Assembly: GCA_002347095.1 (NCBI GenBank)
Contig: DDWZ01000019.1
Span: 62,001-126,000 of the forward strand
Length of the DNA: 64,000 nucleotides
Source of the DNA: Desulfobulbaceae bacterium UBA2273
GTDB taxonomy: Bacteria > Desulfobacterota > Desulfobulbia > Desulfobulbales > Desulfurivibrionaceae
Reading direction: 5' to 3'
A program made the position numbers and the translations under genes. The notes below the pieces were generated by a model. The model saw only the letters and a list, made by a program, of their open reading frames with translations. It had not been told where the DNA came from and did no database searches. This document shows positions 53,138 through 61,703 of the stretch, piece after piece (the first letter of the stretch is position 1; every line of letters starts with the position of its first letter).

Positions 53138-53873
53138 TTTGGGTCACCTGCTGAACGAGGCGGAGGTATCCTTCCACAAAGCAGGGACAGCCCTGCTGTT
53201 GAGTTAGGGCGCAGGGTTGGCCTTCAAAGAGTTTGCGGCCCTGGTGTAGTACCAGAACCCGGTCCACTAGTCGATCAACGTCTTCCAGTATATGCGAGCA
53301 GAAGAGGATGGTTTTTCCCTGACCCTTTAGTTCCGCAATGAGTGAGAGGATGTCGGCCCGACCGATGGGGTCGAGGCCGCTCATGGGTTCGTCCAGGATC
53401 AACAGCTCCGGGTCATTGAGCAGGGCGATGGCGAAGTTGGCTCGCTGCTGCATCCCTTTGGAGTAGTTTCGCAGTGGTCTTTTCCTTGCTTCCCAGAGGC
53501 CGAGACGGCTGAGCCATTTTTGAGAAGCGGTGCGGATAACATGTTGTTCCATGTTGCAGGTGCTGCCTGTAAAGTGCAGCATGTCCAAGACAGTAAGATT
53601 GGCAGGGAAATTGGCGGTTTCCGGCAAGTAGCCGATTTGGTTGCGGATTGTGTGCTGTGTCGGGGGGTGTCCAAATATTGCGATGGAACCGGTGTTGGGA
53701 CGAATGAAATCCATGAGCAGTTTGATGGCCGTACTCTTGCCCGCGCCGTTGGCGCCGATGAGTCCTAATGTTTCCCCTTGGGAGACGGAAAACGAGATGG
53801 CATCAAGTGCTGCTTGAGGTCTGGACCCTAGTTCTTTTGGATATGTTTTTGAGATATTATCGAATGTAATCAT
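53130..53873 (-). CDS. ABC transporter ATP-binding protein
   Basis: 247 residues from MITFDNISKTYPKELG. Walker A GANGAGKST, signature NYSKGMQQR, Walker B LLILDEPMSGLDPIGRADIL and switch histidine FCSHILEDVD are complete. It powers the adjacent permease. Lying directly after pilA on the same strand, the unit resembles the pilA-pilG-pilH-pilI cluster of Myxococcus, where the transporter supports type IV pili. Confidence 0.9.
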   Translation of the reverse strand: MITFDNISKTYPKELGSRPQAALDAISFSVSQGETLGLIGANGAGKSTAIKLLMDFIRPNTGSIAIFGHPPTQHTIRNQIGYLPETANFPANLTVLDMLHFTGSTCNMEQHVIRTASQKWLSRLGLWEARKRPLRNYSKGMQQRANFAIALLNDPELLILDEPMSGLDPIGRADILSLIAELKGQGKTILFCSHILEDVDRLVDRVLVLHQGRKLFEGQPCALTQQQGCPCFVEGYLRLVQQVTQNA

Positions 53874-53911
53874 ATAGTATAGGTACAAGGCATTCCATAA
53901 AAGTCAAATAT

Positions 53912-53943
53912 AAAGGCGTTGTCCTTTTTAGGACAACGCCTTT
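53912..53943. terminator. Terminator or attenuator between pilA and the ABC transporter
   Basis: AAAGGCGTTGTCCT and AGGACAACGCCTTT form a perfect 14-bp stem with a TTTT loop. It lies 27 bases after the pilA stop. Read-through would allow lower expression of the transporter genes from the pilA promoter. Confidence 0.85.
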
Positions 53944-53970
53944 AAGAAAGAACCGGTGATTGTAGAAGTA

Positions 53971-54579
53971 TTATTTTACAACCCATCCTGCTGCAACAGG
54001 AGCTGCAGCTCTAAAGTCATCGACATTGGCAGTGGTGCCCACTACAAAGTCAGCTACATCCAAGGGAGCGCCAGCAGTTGCTGCTCCAGCGAGCGCCGCA
54101 ACCTGGTAAACACTGCTTGAGTCGCTGTCGACGCCATAAGTTGTATCGCCTTGGAGATGCTTAGCCGCTGCGCAAAAGGCGGCTGTTGGTGTTCCTGCGG
54201 CAACTGCGACATCGGTGTTGGCGATGACAGTAACTCCGTTACCGACAGGAATCTGGATGCCTCGCGGGGTACCAGCAGTATCCAGCGTGGCAATACCATC
54301 ACCGTTAGCATCGCCACCTACTACGGCAGCGCCAGCCGCACCACCGGGAGCGACTGCTGCATAAGCGCCTGCATTCGCCTGCGTAATACCGTAGCGCTGC
54401 CAATCGGCAAATAACGCGGATTCTGTCGTGTTTAAATTTCTTACATCGCTCTGTGCGGAAGCGTTAAAGCCCCGGATCCGATATGCTGCGAACTGCGGGA
54501 TGGCGATGGCCGCCAGGATGCCGATGATCGCGACAACGATCATCAACTCTACGAGGGTGAAACCTTTTTGGTTCTTCAT
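53971..54579 (-). CDS. pilA: Major type IV pilin PilA
   Basis: 202 residues from MKNQKGFTLVELMIVVAII. The prepilin peptidase site is after G6, followed by phenylalanine and the E5 residue, and a hydrophobic helix. The globular part is alanine and glycine rich, with a loop GGDANGDGIATLD that looks like a calcium-binding DxNxDG. AAGGAG stands 6 bases before the start. A sigma-54-like site lies upstream and PilS/PilR are encoded divergently nearby, so control is probably as in other PilSR systems. Confidence 0.95.
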   Translation of the reverse strand: MKNQKGFTLVELMIVVAIIGILAAIAIPQFAAYRIRGFNASAQSDVRNLNTTESALFADWQRYGITQANAGAYAAVAPGGAAGAAVVGGDANGDGIATLDTAGTPRGIQIPVGNGVTVIANTDVAVAAGTPTAAFCAAAKHLQGDTTYGVDSDSSSVYQVAALAGAATAGAPLDVADFVVGTTANVDDFRAAAPVAAGWVVK

Positions 54580-54660
54580 GATACGCTCCTTTGTGTGTGG
54601 TGGTGTCCGGTGAATATAAAACTCAATACGTTATATGGTCTAGCCACGGTTGTGGTCAAT

Positions 54661-54677
54661 TCCAATTTTCATGCCAG
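54661..54677 (-). promoter_or_regulatory. Candidate sigma-54 promoter of pilA
   Basis: On the minus strand the text is CTGGCATGAAAATTGGA: a GG element and, 10 bases later, GG where GC is the consensus (TGGCAC-N5-TTGCA). It is about 82 bases before the pilA start. One key base differs, so the call is tentative, but the adjacent NtrC-type regulator gene supports it. Confidence 0.45.
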
Positions 54678-54895
54678 CACGGAGATTATTTTGGAAGTTG
54701 GGATTTGTTTTTTAATTTTAGCATGTTGTGTCGAAATGTAAAAAAACAGAAACGAATTAGATATGACCAGTTGACGTATTTTGTCACCACTTTTGACGTT
54801 GTGTGTCAGCGTGACCATGTCAGGTGCATTTTTATTCTAGGAAAGAGATATGGCGTGTATGCTGGATAGTTGTCGAGCATGCTTCATCATGTTCG

Positions 54896-54943
54896 CAAAA
54901 CCGTGACGCACCCTTGGAGGCGATACATGCGGGTCTGGAATTT
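54896..54943 (+). pseudogene. Decayed duplicate of the pilS 5' end
   Basis: AAAACCGT, then TTGGAGG, then CATGCGGGTCTGGAATTTGAA matches the region 56703-56750 in front of and inside pilS (start MRIWNLK there, MRVWNLN here). Homology stops where the REP-like repeat begins at 54954. It looks like the left half of an insertion duplication or a beheaded paralogue. The rest of 54580-55028 holds no gene. Confidence 0.6.
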
Positions 54944-54955
54944 GAACGGCGCTGG

Positions 54956-54980
54956 GGGACGTTGCTTGCTAACTAGCTAT
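54956..54980. repeat. Solo REP-like end of the RAYT family
   Basis: GGGACGTTGCTTGCTAACTAGCTAT (key blocks GGGACGTTGCTTGCTA and AGCTAT) is nearly identical and in the same orientation as the left end of the RAYT element at 55604, from which it differs by two bases. It lies to the left of the parDE-like pair. Confidence 0.75.
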
Positions 54981-55028
54981 TTTCACCTGTGGCCATCTTC
55001 CTCCAGTCAAGATCAACCCCCATTAGGC

Positions 55029-55301
55029 TCAATGCTTCAGGTCGCGGTAAAAATTTTCGTGTGGACCAAGCGCCAGCAATACACGCTTGGTTTCATCCCA
55101 CTGGTAGGCCAGTAGGTACTGTTGGTTGATGCAGTCGAATTTGTATACGAAGACGCCAAGGAGATCACCTTTCTTCTCTTCGCCTAGTTTAGGATCGGCA
55201 ACTACCGCGCGGATTGCCGAGTGTACGGCTTCGCGCTGATTGTTATGTAGTTTCCTATAGACCCGTTTAAAGGCGGGCTTTTGCTCAAGTCGCACACTCA
55301 T
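55029..55301 (-). CDS. RelE/ParE-superfamily toxin
   Basis: 90 residues. KPAFKRVYRKLHNNQREAVH, KLGEEKKGDLLGVFVYKFD and YLLAYQWDETKRVLLALGPHENFYRDL follow the ParE/RelE pattern. It probably poisons translation or gyrase; the branch is unclear. Overlaps the antitoxin gene by 4 bases. Confidence 0.85.
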   Translation of the reverse strand: MSVRLEQKPAFKRVYRKLHNNQREAVHSAIRAVVADPKLGEEKKGDLLGVFVYKFDCINQQYLLAYQWDETKRVLLALGPHENFYRDLKH

Positions 55302-55510
55302 TGTTTAGGTAGCTCGAAAGGCTCTGAATCTTCTTCCGTTGCTAATAGCGTGTCGCGTATGAACTCGATAGGCAAGTCTGGGTTGTCCAGCGCAGCACGG
55401 CCGATTTTTGCCCAGTAGCTCACCTGTTGCGGAACCGAACGCATCTCGGCTCTGGCGCGCGTCTTGGCGGTTTCATAAAGTGCATCATCGATACGGATGG
55501 AAATGCTCAT
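55298..55510 (-). CDS. ParD-like antitoxin
   Basis: 70 residues from MSISIRIDDALYETAKTRA, a ribbon-helix-helix type opening, with VPQQVSYWAKIGRAALDNPD typical of ParD-like antitoxins. The C-terminal tail is acidic and probably wraps the toxin. An ATG 9 codons upstream is in frame but unneeded. Encoded next to the RAYT element inside an insertion between pilA and pilS. Confidence 0.82.
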   Translation of the reverse strand: MSISIRIDDALYETAKTRARAEMRSVPQQVSYWAKIGRAALDNPDLPIEFIRDTLLATEEDSEPFELPKQ

Positions 55511-55603
55511 TGTTTTTCTCCTGCTGCAGATTGCCACAAATGTAGCATACAGTATAGCAGTTGCCTAGTTTAATATGCAAGGAGAATAATGCAGAGTTAC
55601 AGA

Positions 55604-56680
55604 GGGACGTTGCTTGCTAGTTAGCTATTGTATTGAGATATTTGCAAGCGCATGCTACCTTGGGTGTATGCCTCGTCAACCACGCCTTGACATCCCTTAT
55701 GTCCTGCATCATGTCATTGTTCGCGGCATCGAAAAACGCGATATTTTTATTGATGACGCTGACAAGGAACGTTTCGTTTCCCGCCTTTCCGTTCTTCTGA
55801 CGGAAGGTTCCACAAAGTGCTTTGCCTGGGCGCTGATGTCGAACCATTTTCACCTGTTGCTCATGCCGACCACGGTTGCGCTTTCAGAAACCATGCGCCG
55901 TCTGCTCACCGGATATGCCGTTTACTTTAATCGCAAATATCAGCGCTCCGGACACCTTTTTCAGAATCGGTACAAGTCAATTCTCTGCGAGGAAGAGCCA
56001 TACTTTCTCGAACTTGTTCGCTATATTCACCTCAATCCGTTGCGCGCCGGGATTGTGGCGGATTTGGATGGACTCGATCATTATCAATGGAGCGGCCATG
56101 CAGCTTTGCTTGGCAATCGGGTAATGGAGGGGCAGGAGAGAGACGAAGTGCTGGCGCGGTTCGGCAAGGATAAAGCACATGCCTTGCGGGGGTATCGACA
56201 GTTTGTTGCTGATGGGATTGCCGCAGGCCGCAGAGAAGATCTCATCGGCGGAGGCCTCATGCGGAGTCAGGTCGGTTGTGATGAGAACAGGGAGATCGGA
56301 GCATATGATGAGCGAATCCTTGGCAGCAGCGGGTTCGTTGAAACGCTGACCCGTGGAGGCAACATACGGGAGGAGAAGAAGCCGTCGCTGTCCCTTGCCG
56401 ATCTTCTTCAGAATGTTAGCGGGATAACAGGCGTGGATGCCCTGGTGATGTGTCGGCCCGGCAAGGAAAGGGCAGCAGCCAGGGCAAGGGCTATCTTCTG
56501 TTGTCTTGCCGTGCGTGAATACGGGTATACTGGGAAAGAAGCCGGCGCGGCGACAGGACTCGGATCATCAGGTGTTTCCATCGCAGTGCAACGGGGCGAG
56601 AAGTTGATTAAAAAAGATCCGTCACTGAAAGAAATGATTATGGGGATGGGGATAATAGCAAGATAGCAAGCAGCGTCCCC
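55604..56680. mobile_element. RAYT element: REP-associated transposase gene with REP-like inverted ends
   Basis: The left end is GGGACGTTGCTTGCTAGTTA then GCTAT (55604-55628). The right end (56655-56680) reads ATAGCAAGATAGCAAGCAGC then GTCCCC, which is its inverted complement apart from four positions. The transposase gene lies between. A solo end of the same family lies at 54956. The ends contain short self-complementary parts (GCTAGTTAGC), as expected of REP sequences recognised by RAYT proteins. Confidence 0.75.
55668..56666 (+). CDS. REP-associated tyrosine transposase (Y1_Tnp/RAYT)
   Basis: 332 residues from MPRQPRLDIPYVLHHVIVRG. The HUH metal motif is SNHFHLLLMP, and the catalytic tyrosine lies in the YFLELVRYIHLNPLRAG region. 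The C-terminal extension (LADLLQNVSGITGVDALVM and GYTGKEAGAATGLGSSGVSI) resembles a DnaA domain IV-type helix-turn-helix, common in this subfamily. It is thought to process REP palindromes as single strands. The gene appears intact. Confidence 0.92.
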   Translation: MPRQPRLDIPYVLHHVIVRGIEKRDIFIDDADKERFVSRLSVLLTEGSTKCFAWALMSNHFHLLLMPTTVALSETMRRLLTGYAVYFNRKYQRSGHLFQNRYKSILCEEEPYFLELVRYIHLNPLRAGIVADLDGLDHYQWSGHAALLGNRVMEGQERDEVLARFGKDKAHALRGYRQFVADGIAAGRREDLIGGGLMRSQVGCDENREIGAYDERILGSSGFVETLTRGGNIREEKKPSLSLADLLQNVSGITGVDALVMCRPGKERAAARARAIFCCLAVREYGYTGKEAGAATGLGSSGVSIAVQRGEKLIKKDPSLKEMIMGMGIIAR

Positions 56681-56727
56681 CGCCAAGTAAGGCCTGGTTG
56701 TAAAACCGTACATTTTGGAGGAAAGGC

Positions 56728-58281
56728 ATGCGGATCTGGAATTTGAAGGTGCAGACGATTCTCGCCTTTTTTCTGGTTCTCGGGGTTGGCATGCTGCTGG
56801 TAAACGTTGTGTCCATGCAACTCTGGAAACGGCAGGCTGTGGGCGCCGAACTGGATCATGCCCGGCGCCTGCTGGCGGTCATGGCCAGGCTTGGGCCTGC
56901 AGTTGGCGGAGAAGAAGGGTTTCGGGTTGAAATCGAGCAGATGGTGCGGTCGGAGGAAGCCATTGTCTGCGCCGGCGCGGTAATTGGACGGAGCAAAACC
57001 ATCACCCTCTCGGCGGGATGTGCTGATTATGCCACAGCTCTTGAGAGTGCCTTGACGAACGCCGCCCACTCCGGGGTTGCGAGCAGCCGCCGGCTTTCTC
57101 CTCCCCCCGGCGCGGGTTCAGGCCCGCGAAGCAATCTGTTGCTTGTCGCGCAGCCTTTTTCATCCCCGGATGGATCGAGGGGCGCCATGGCCATGGTCCG
57201 TTCCACCGGTCCGATTGATGCCCAATTGTGGGAGAATGAAAAAATCATCCTGGCCTATATGCTTGCCAATGCGGTGGTGCTGGCGGTTGTCGGCCTTTTT
57301 CGCATGGTCAAGCTCGTTGTCCGCCCTTTGGAGCGCCTTGCCGAACAGGCGGATACCTATTCCCTGCGGCATGATTTTTTGCCTTTTCCAGGGCGGCCCG
57401 GAAATGAGTTTGGCCGTCTTTCTTCCAGCTTGAACCGGATGATCGCGCAACTTGAAGAGGATCGGGGGGCGCTGCTGGACAAGGTGGCCTCGCTGAAATG
57501 CGCAAACGAGGAGTTGGAGCGGAACCGGCGGGAGATGGTGCGGGCGGAAAAGATGGCCTCCATCGGCAGGCTGGCAGCCGGTCTTGCCCATGAGATCGGC
57601 AATCCGCTGGGTGTTGTGCAGGGATATCTGGATCTTCTCGGGCAAGGGGCAGTCTCTTCCGAGGAAAGAAAGGAATTCGCGCGGCGCGCCGAACAGGAGG
57701 TGGCGCGGGTGGGCAGACTGATCCGGCAGTTGCTCGACTATGCCCGGCCGATTGAAGGCGCCCCCGCGCCGGTGCGGGTGCGGGAGCTTTTGGCTGAGTG
57801 CCTGGAGCTGTTTCGCCATGGCAACCATGCCCACATCGGGTTTTTCCTTGAATCGGAGGCGGAAGACGATCTGGTTCTGGCCGACGCCGACGGTTTGCGG
57901 CAGGTCTTTGTGAATTGCATCATGAATGCGGTTGATGCCCTTGGCACGCTTCCGGAAGGGAGAGTCGTTGCCCGGTGCCTCAATGGGCAGGAGGGGGATC
58001 GGCGATACATCCGGGTGGTTATCAAGGATAACGGTCCGGGAATTGCACAAGAACATCTGGAGAGCGTGTTCGAGCCTTTTTTCACCACCAAGGAGCCGGG
58101 CAGAGGGACAGGGCTGGGACTGGCGGTGTCCTGTGCGCTTGTCGAGAATTGGGGCGGGAGGATCTGGGCTGAAAATGTCCGGGCTGAAGATGGCGCGGGT
58201 GCGGCGATCTGGATTTCGCTGCCCTTGGCCGCATCCTTGAATACGGAAAAAGGCCTTGCCGACACGGGCAAGGCGGCATGA
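56728..58281 (+). CDS. pilS: Sensor histidine kinase PilS/NtrB-like
   Basis: 517 residues from MRIWNLKVQTILAFF, with TTGGAGG upstream. Two membrane helices (10-30 and about 177-197) enclose a periplasmic loop. A HAMP-like linker with VRPLERLAEQAD precedes the phospho-acceptor AAGLAHEIGNPLGVVQGYLD and an ATPase domain with NCIMNAVDALG, IKDNGPGI and GTGLGLAVSCALVENWGG. It should phosphorylate PilR encoded next, in response to an envelope or pilin signal. Its 5' end is duplicated at 54896. Confidence 0.9.
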   Translation: MRIWNLKVQTILAFFLVLGVGMLLVNVVSMQLWKRQAVGAELDHARRLLAVMARLGPAVGGEEGFRVEIEQMVRSEEAIVCAGAVIGRSKTITLSAGCADYATALESALTNAAHSGVASSRRLSPPPGAGSGPRSNLLLVAQPFSSPDGSRGAMAMVRSTGPIDAQLWENEKIILAYMLANAVVLAVVGLFRMVKLVVRPLERLAEQADTYSLRHDFLPFPGRPGNEFGRLSSSLNRMIAQLEEDRGALLDKVASLKCANEELERNRREMVRAEKMASIGRLAAGLAHEIGNPLGVVQGYLDLLGQGAVSSEERKEFARRAEQEVARVGRLIRQLLDYARPIEGAPAPVRVRELLAECLELFRHGNHAHIGFFLESEAEDDLVLADADGLRQVFVNCIMNAVDALGTLPEGRVVARCLNGQEGDRRYIRVVIKDNGPGIAQEHLESVFEPFFTTKEPGRGTGLGLAVSCALVENWGGRIWAENVRAEDGAGAAIWISLPLAASLNTEKGLADTGKAA

Positions 58282-58293
58282 CAGGAGATGGGC

Positions 58294-59676
58294 ATGGCGG
58301 GTGATGGAGGGCGGTTGCTGATAATCGATGATGAGGAAAGCATGTTGGAGATGCTTTCCATTGTCACCTCCAAGGGGGGATACCAGGTAACCCTGGCCAG
58401 AAACGGCGAGGAAGGCCTCGGTGCCCTGGGAAAAGGGAGTTTTTCCCTGGTGTTGTGCGATCTGAAGATGCCCCGCCTTGATGGGATGGGATTTTTGGAA
58501 AAAGCCAAGGAACAGGGCATTGAGGCGCCTATTATAATGATGTCCGCCTATGCGGCCATTGAGGATGCCGTGGCCGCGATAAAGGCCGGGGCCTATGATT
58601 TTATCACCAAGCCGTTTAAGGCGGATGAGGTGCTCCTGACCCTGGGCAGGGCCGCGGAGCATATGCGGTTACGGCGGGAAAATCTCCTGCTGCGGAGGCA
58701 GATCGATGATTTGCAGCGGGAGCAGGGGCTTGACGACATGGTCGGCAAGAGCGGCGTCATGGTCTCCTTTCTGCAAACAGTGGTCAAGGTGGCCCAATAC
58801 GACACCACGGTGCTCATCACCGGCGAATCCGGCACCGGCAAGGAGCTGGTGGCGCGGGGGATTCACCACAAAAGCGGCCGGGCCGGCAAGCCGTTTCTGG
58901 CCATCAATTGCGGCGGGATGCCGTCGAGCCTGCTGGAAAGCGAGTTGTTCGGGTATGTGAAAGGCGCATTTACCGGCGCGGAAAAAGACCGCAAGGGCAT
59001 TTTTCAGGAGGCGCATGGCGGCACCCTCTTTCTGGATGAGATCGGCGAACTCCCTCCCGATGCCCAGGTGAAGTTGCTGCGGGTGTTGCAGGAGCGGGAG
59101 GTGCGGCCGGTGGGCGGGGCACGGACGGTGCCGGTGGATGTGCGGGTGCTGGCGGCGACAGCCCGGGATCTGGAAGAGGAGGTGGCGGCGGGCCGGTTTC
59201 GGGAGGATCTGTTTTACCGGCTTAATGTAATCCGGCTGCATGTGCCGCCGCTGCGCGAACGCATGGAGGATATCCCCCTGCTCTGCGGACGCCTGCTTGA
59301 CAGGATCGCGGCAAAACTCGAGCGCCAGCCCCCGGAACTGCTTCCTGCCACCCTGGCAGCGCTACTTCGCCATCGCTGGCCCGGTAACGTTCGGGAATTA
59401 GAAAACGTCTTGGAGCGGGCGATGGTGCTGGCCGAGGGAAACGTGATTATGACGGAGCATTTGCCTGAAAATTTCGTTGGGCTGACAGAGCCTTGCAGAG
59501 CCGGCATCGAAAAAACTTTGGGCACTTACTCCTTAAAAAAGGGGCAGAAGGAAATGGAGCGTGCCCTTATCGCCCAAGCTCTGGCCGCCACCGGCGGCAA
59601 CAAGAGCAAGGCTGGTCTGTTGCTTGAGATTAGTTACCCGTCTTTGTTGAGCAAGATGAAGGAGTACGGGCTGTGA
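58294..59676 (+). CDS. pilR: NtrC-family response regulator PilR-like
   Basis: 460 residues from ATG 58294, placed 6 bases after AGGAG (an ATG at 58288 sits too close to it). The receiver domain has LLIIDDEES and [13 protein letters not shown]. The AAA domain has [16 protein letters not shown], the sigma-54 contact [12 protein letters not shown] and [15 protein letters not shown] Fis-type HTH ends the protein ([20 protein letters not shown]). It should activate sigma-54 promoters, most obviously pilA. Confidence 0.93.
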   Translation: MAGDGGRLLIIDDEESMLEMLSIVTSKGGYQVTLARNGEEGLGALGKGSFSLVLCDLKMPRLDGMGFLEKAKEQGIEAPIIMMSAYAAIEDAVAAIKAGAYDFITKPFKADEVLLTLGRAAEHMRLRRENLLLRRQIDDLQREQGLDDMVGKSGVMVSFLQTVVKVAQYDTTVLITGESGTGKELVARGIHHKSGRAGKPFLAINCGGMPSSLLESELFGYVKGAFTGAEKDRKGIFQEAHGGTLFLDEIGELPPDAQVKLLRVLQEREVRPVGGARTVPVDVRVLAATARDLEEEVAAGRFREDLFYRLNVIRLHVPPLRERMEDIPLLCGRLLDRIAAKLERQPPELLPATLAALLRHRWPGNVRELENVLERAMVLAEGNVIMTEHLPENFVGLTEPCRAGIEKTLGTYSLKKGQKEMERALIAQALAATGGNKSKAGLLLEISYPSLLSKMKEYGL

Positions 59677-59779
59677 TGCGGGAGAGGATTAGGCACGATC
59701 CCTTTTTATCTTCCAAGTCGTCTTGATGTACCCGCAATCGTAAGCAAATCGGGGTGAATATCCACGGTGCGTGGTGTCC

Positions 59780-60427
59780 TCAATATGCGTATATTGCTGA
59801 CAACGTTGCCCTTTCCCGAGTACCTGTGGAGCTTTGGGCCTGGATTTCCGTCTGGAACAGATAGGGGATATGCTGAGGGGTAACCGTGCCGCTGCTGTTG
59901 CTGACAACGCCTCCCCCGACCAGGTTATTGGAAGAGGTGCCACTGTTGCCGCGGCTCGTGCTTAATATGGCGGTGTTCACGATTATATTGGGGGTTGGTG
60001 CCGTGAATGTCAGGGTCAAGGTCGCATCTACTGGATCGGCAGGATAAACACCGTCAGCAATATTGCCGGTTGTCGTGAGTTTTGCAGTGAAATTCGCATC
60101 GGTAATCAATGGGGTTAACACGTTACCATAGGTTCCCATGGCGCTGAGGTTGGTCCCTCCCAAGCCTGTTTGAATGATTTCTCGGGCAAAAAAATTCATC
60201 CCCCCATGGGAGGATTCCAGCGCCTCCTTATAACGTTTCTGTGAGCCGGTCGTCCAAATACCAGTCCCTGCCATATAGAGAAGAGATGCAATCATGAGCA
60301 TGCCAATAAGGCCCAAGATCAAAGCCATGACCAGTGCTACTCCTCTCTCGTTCCCAACTATTGCGGCCCCTGGTGCTCTGTCGATTGTTGTGGATAGCCT
60401 GGGGGGGGGGTGGTTAATTAGCCGCAT
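59780..60427 (-). CDS. pilX: PilX-like minor pilus assembly protein
   Basis: 215 residues from MRLINHPPPR; GGAGG is 8 bases upstream. A hydrophobic helix follows NERGVALVMALILGLIGMLM near residue 30, with the PilX-type GVALVMALI start in place of the GFTLVE pattern. The body is rich in threonine, asparagine and glycine. It is the last gene of the minor pilin operon. The 100 bases between its stop and pilR hold nothing recognisable. Confidence 0.8.
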   Translation of the reverse strand: MRLINHPPPRLSTTIDRAPGAAIVGNERGVALVMALILGLIGMLMIASLLYMAGTGIWTTGSQKRYKEALESSHGGMNFFAREIIQTGLGGTNLSAMGTYGNVLTPLITDANFTAKLTTTGNIADGVYPADPVDATLTLTFTAPTPNIIVNTAILSTSRGNSGTSSNNLVGGGVVSNSSGTVTPQHIPYLFQTEIQAQSSTGTRERATLSAIYAY

Positions 60428-60446
60428 AGGGCGTTCCTCCATATTG

Positions 60447-61595
60447 TCATTGTAGATTTCTGGGTGTCACTGCCAGGCTATTTACCTTCCAGCGATAGTT
60501 GGGCCAGGTTGCGCCGATGTTCGCGTTCAGGTCAAATGTCCGGCCAGCCACCAGGGTAACTCCGTCTGCCGCGACTTCGCCAACATTAATGTTGGCATTT
60601 GGAAACGTGTATGTTTGATCCACCCTCCCTTCATGGGTGAGCACATAACACCGTATGGACTTTACCTGGTCGCGTATTTGTTGGGCTGTTAGACCGTTGA
60701 GGCCATTGGCTTCGGCCCTCGAATCCCACCCACCGTCGCCATCGGTGTCGAGATAATAGACGACCTGGAAATCGGCCACGCAATCCACGATGGGCAAAAT
60801 TGTAAAGTTTTCGTCGGCCTGGTTGAGTGTAGCCTTGACCAGAGTTCCGGTGCCTGGCGCACATTGAGCCGAGACCCCGGCGTTGTTGATGTAATAATCG
60901 GTGCGATTGAAGGGCCTTCTTGGGGCAATGTTATCAATCCCGTAAATGAGATACCTGTCGCCGTTTGGGTCGTTGGGCGAATCGGGAGGAGCAAAGGGGG
61001 TTAAATCGCCTGCTGTCGGGTTAACAGAATAGTTCGTACCATCCAGGACAAGCTGGCGGGTTTCTCCAGTGCTGATTTGGGGACGAATGACGACTACCCA
61101 GTCCGTGTTAACGAACGCTTCGGCGCTCATGGATTGGACGGTGACTGCGTGCGCGGCATCCCTGCCCAGCCAGCCCCATTTTTGGCTGGCATCATCCCGT
61201 ATCACATTTAAGGCCTTGATAGCCAGATAATCGGAACCATTCATGCTGGAAGCAGAGGTGTCTTCAGAGGCCAAGGCTCGTGGTGCACCGGGGGCATCAT
61301 TCATTCCGGCCGGCGCCGCAGGTTCAAAATAAGGACTGGGCACCACCCCGGCCGGAAACTCCCAAGGAAGGGCAAAACCGGTATGTTCAAGGTCGAAACG
61401 CAGTAAATCCAGGCCGAGTCCTGTTTCAATCTTTGTTTCTGCTATCCGCCACTGTCGGGAGCTTTGTTGCATAACCGGAGAGAAACTGCTAAATACCATG
61501 GCCATCAGGATTCCCAGGAGGCCCATGTAGATCAACAGTTCTACGAGGGAGAAGCCGGTTTCTTCCCGGCACAAGATTTTACCGTGTTGTTCCAT
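60447..61595 (-). CDS. pilW: PilW-like minor pilin
   Basis: 382 residues. Prepilin motif EETGFSLVELLIYMGLLGIL after a 14-residue leader, then a large globular domain containing YYLDTDGDGGWDSR, a calcium-binding-like loop, and C-terminal TPRNLQ. PilW-type minor pilins prime pilus assembly with FimT, PilV, PilX and PilY1. A 108-base gap separates it from pilV upstream. Confidence 0.85.
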   Translation of the reverse strand: MEQHGKILCREETGFSLVELLIYMGLLGILMAMVFSSFSPVMQQSSRQWRIAETKIETGLGLDLLRFDLEHTGFALPWEFPAGVVPSPYFEPAAPAGMNDAPGAPRALASEDTSASSMNGSDYLAIKALNVIRDDASQKWGWLGRDAAHAVTVQSMSAEAFVNTDWVVVIRPQISTGETRQLVLDGTNYSVNPTAGDLTPFAPPDSPNDPNGDRYLIYGIDNIAPRRPFNRTDYYINNAGVSAQCAPGTGTLVKATLNQADENFTILPIVDCVADFQVVYYLDTDGDGGWDSRAEANGLNGLTAQQIRDQVKSIRCYVLTHEGRVDQTYTFPNANINVGEVAADGVTLVAGRTFDLNANIGATWPNYRWKVNSLAVTPRNLQ

Positions 61596-61703
61596 GTCTG
61601 CCCCTTAATACAGATGGCGGCGCCTGAAAAGCCGTGTCTGCATCAGCTTGCACTGTGTAACTCTGATGGTATTTAGTCACTACCCTTTGGTTTTGCGCAG
61701 CCA

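Noticed and set aside
54870..55115. An 81-codon frame with an MRVWNLN start
   Set aside because: Only the first residues match pilS; the rest reads through a REP-like repeat and antisense to the toxin gene, so it is a relic, not a gene.
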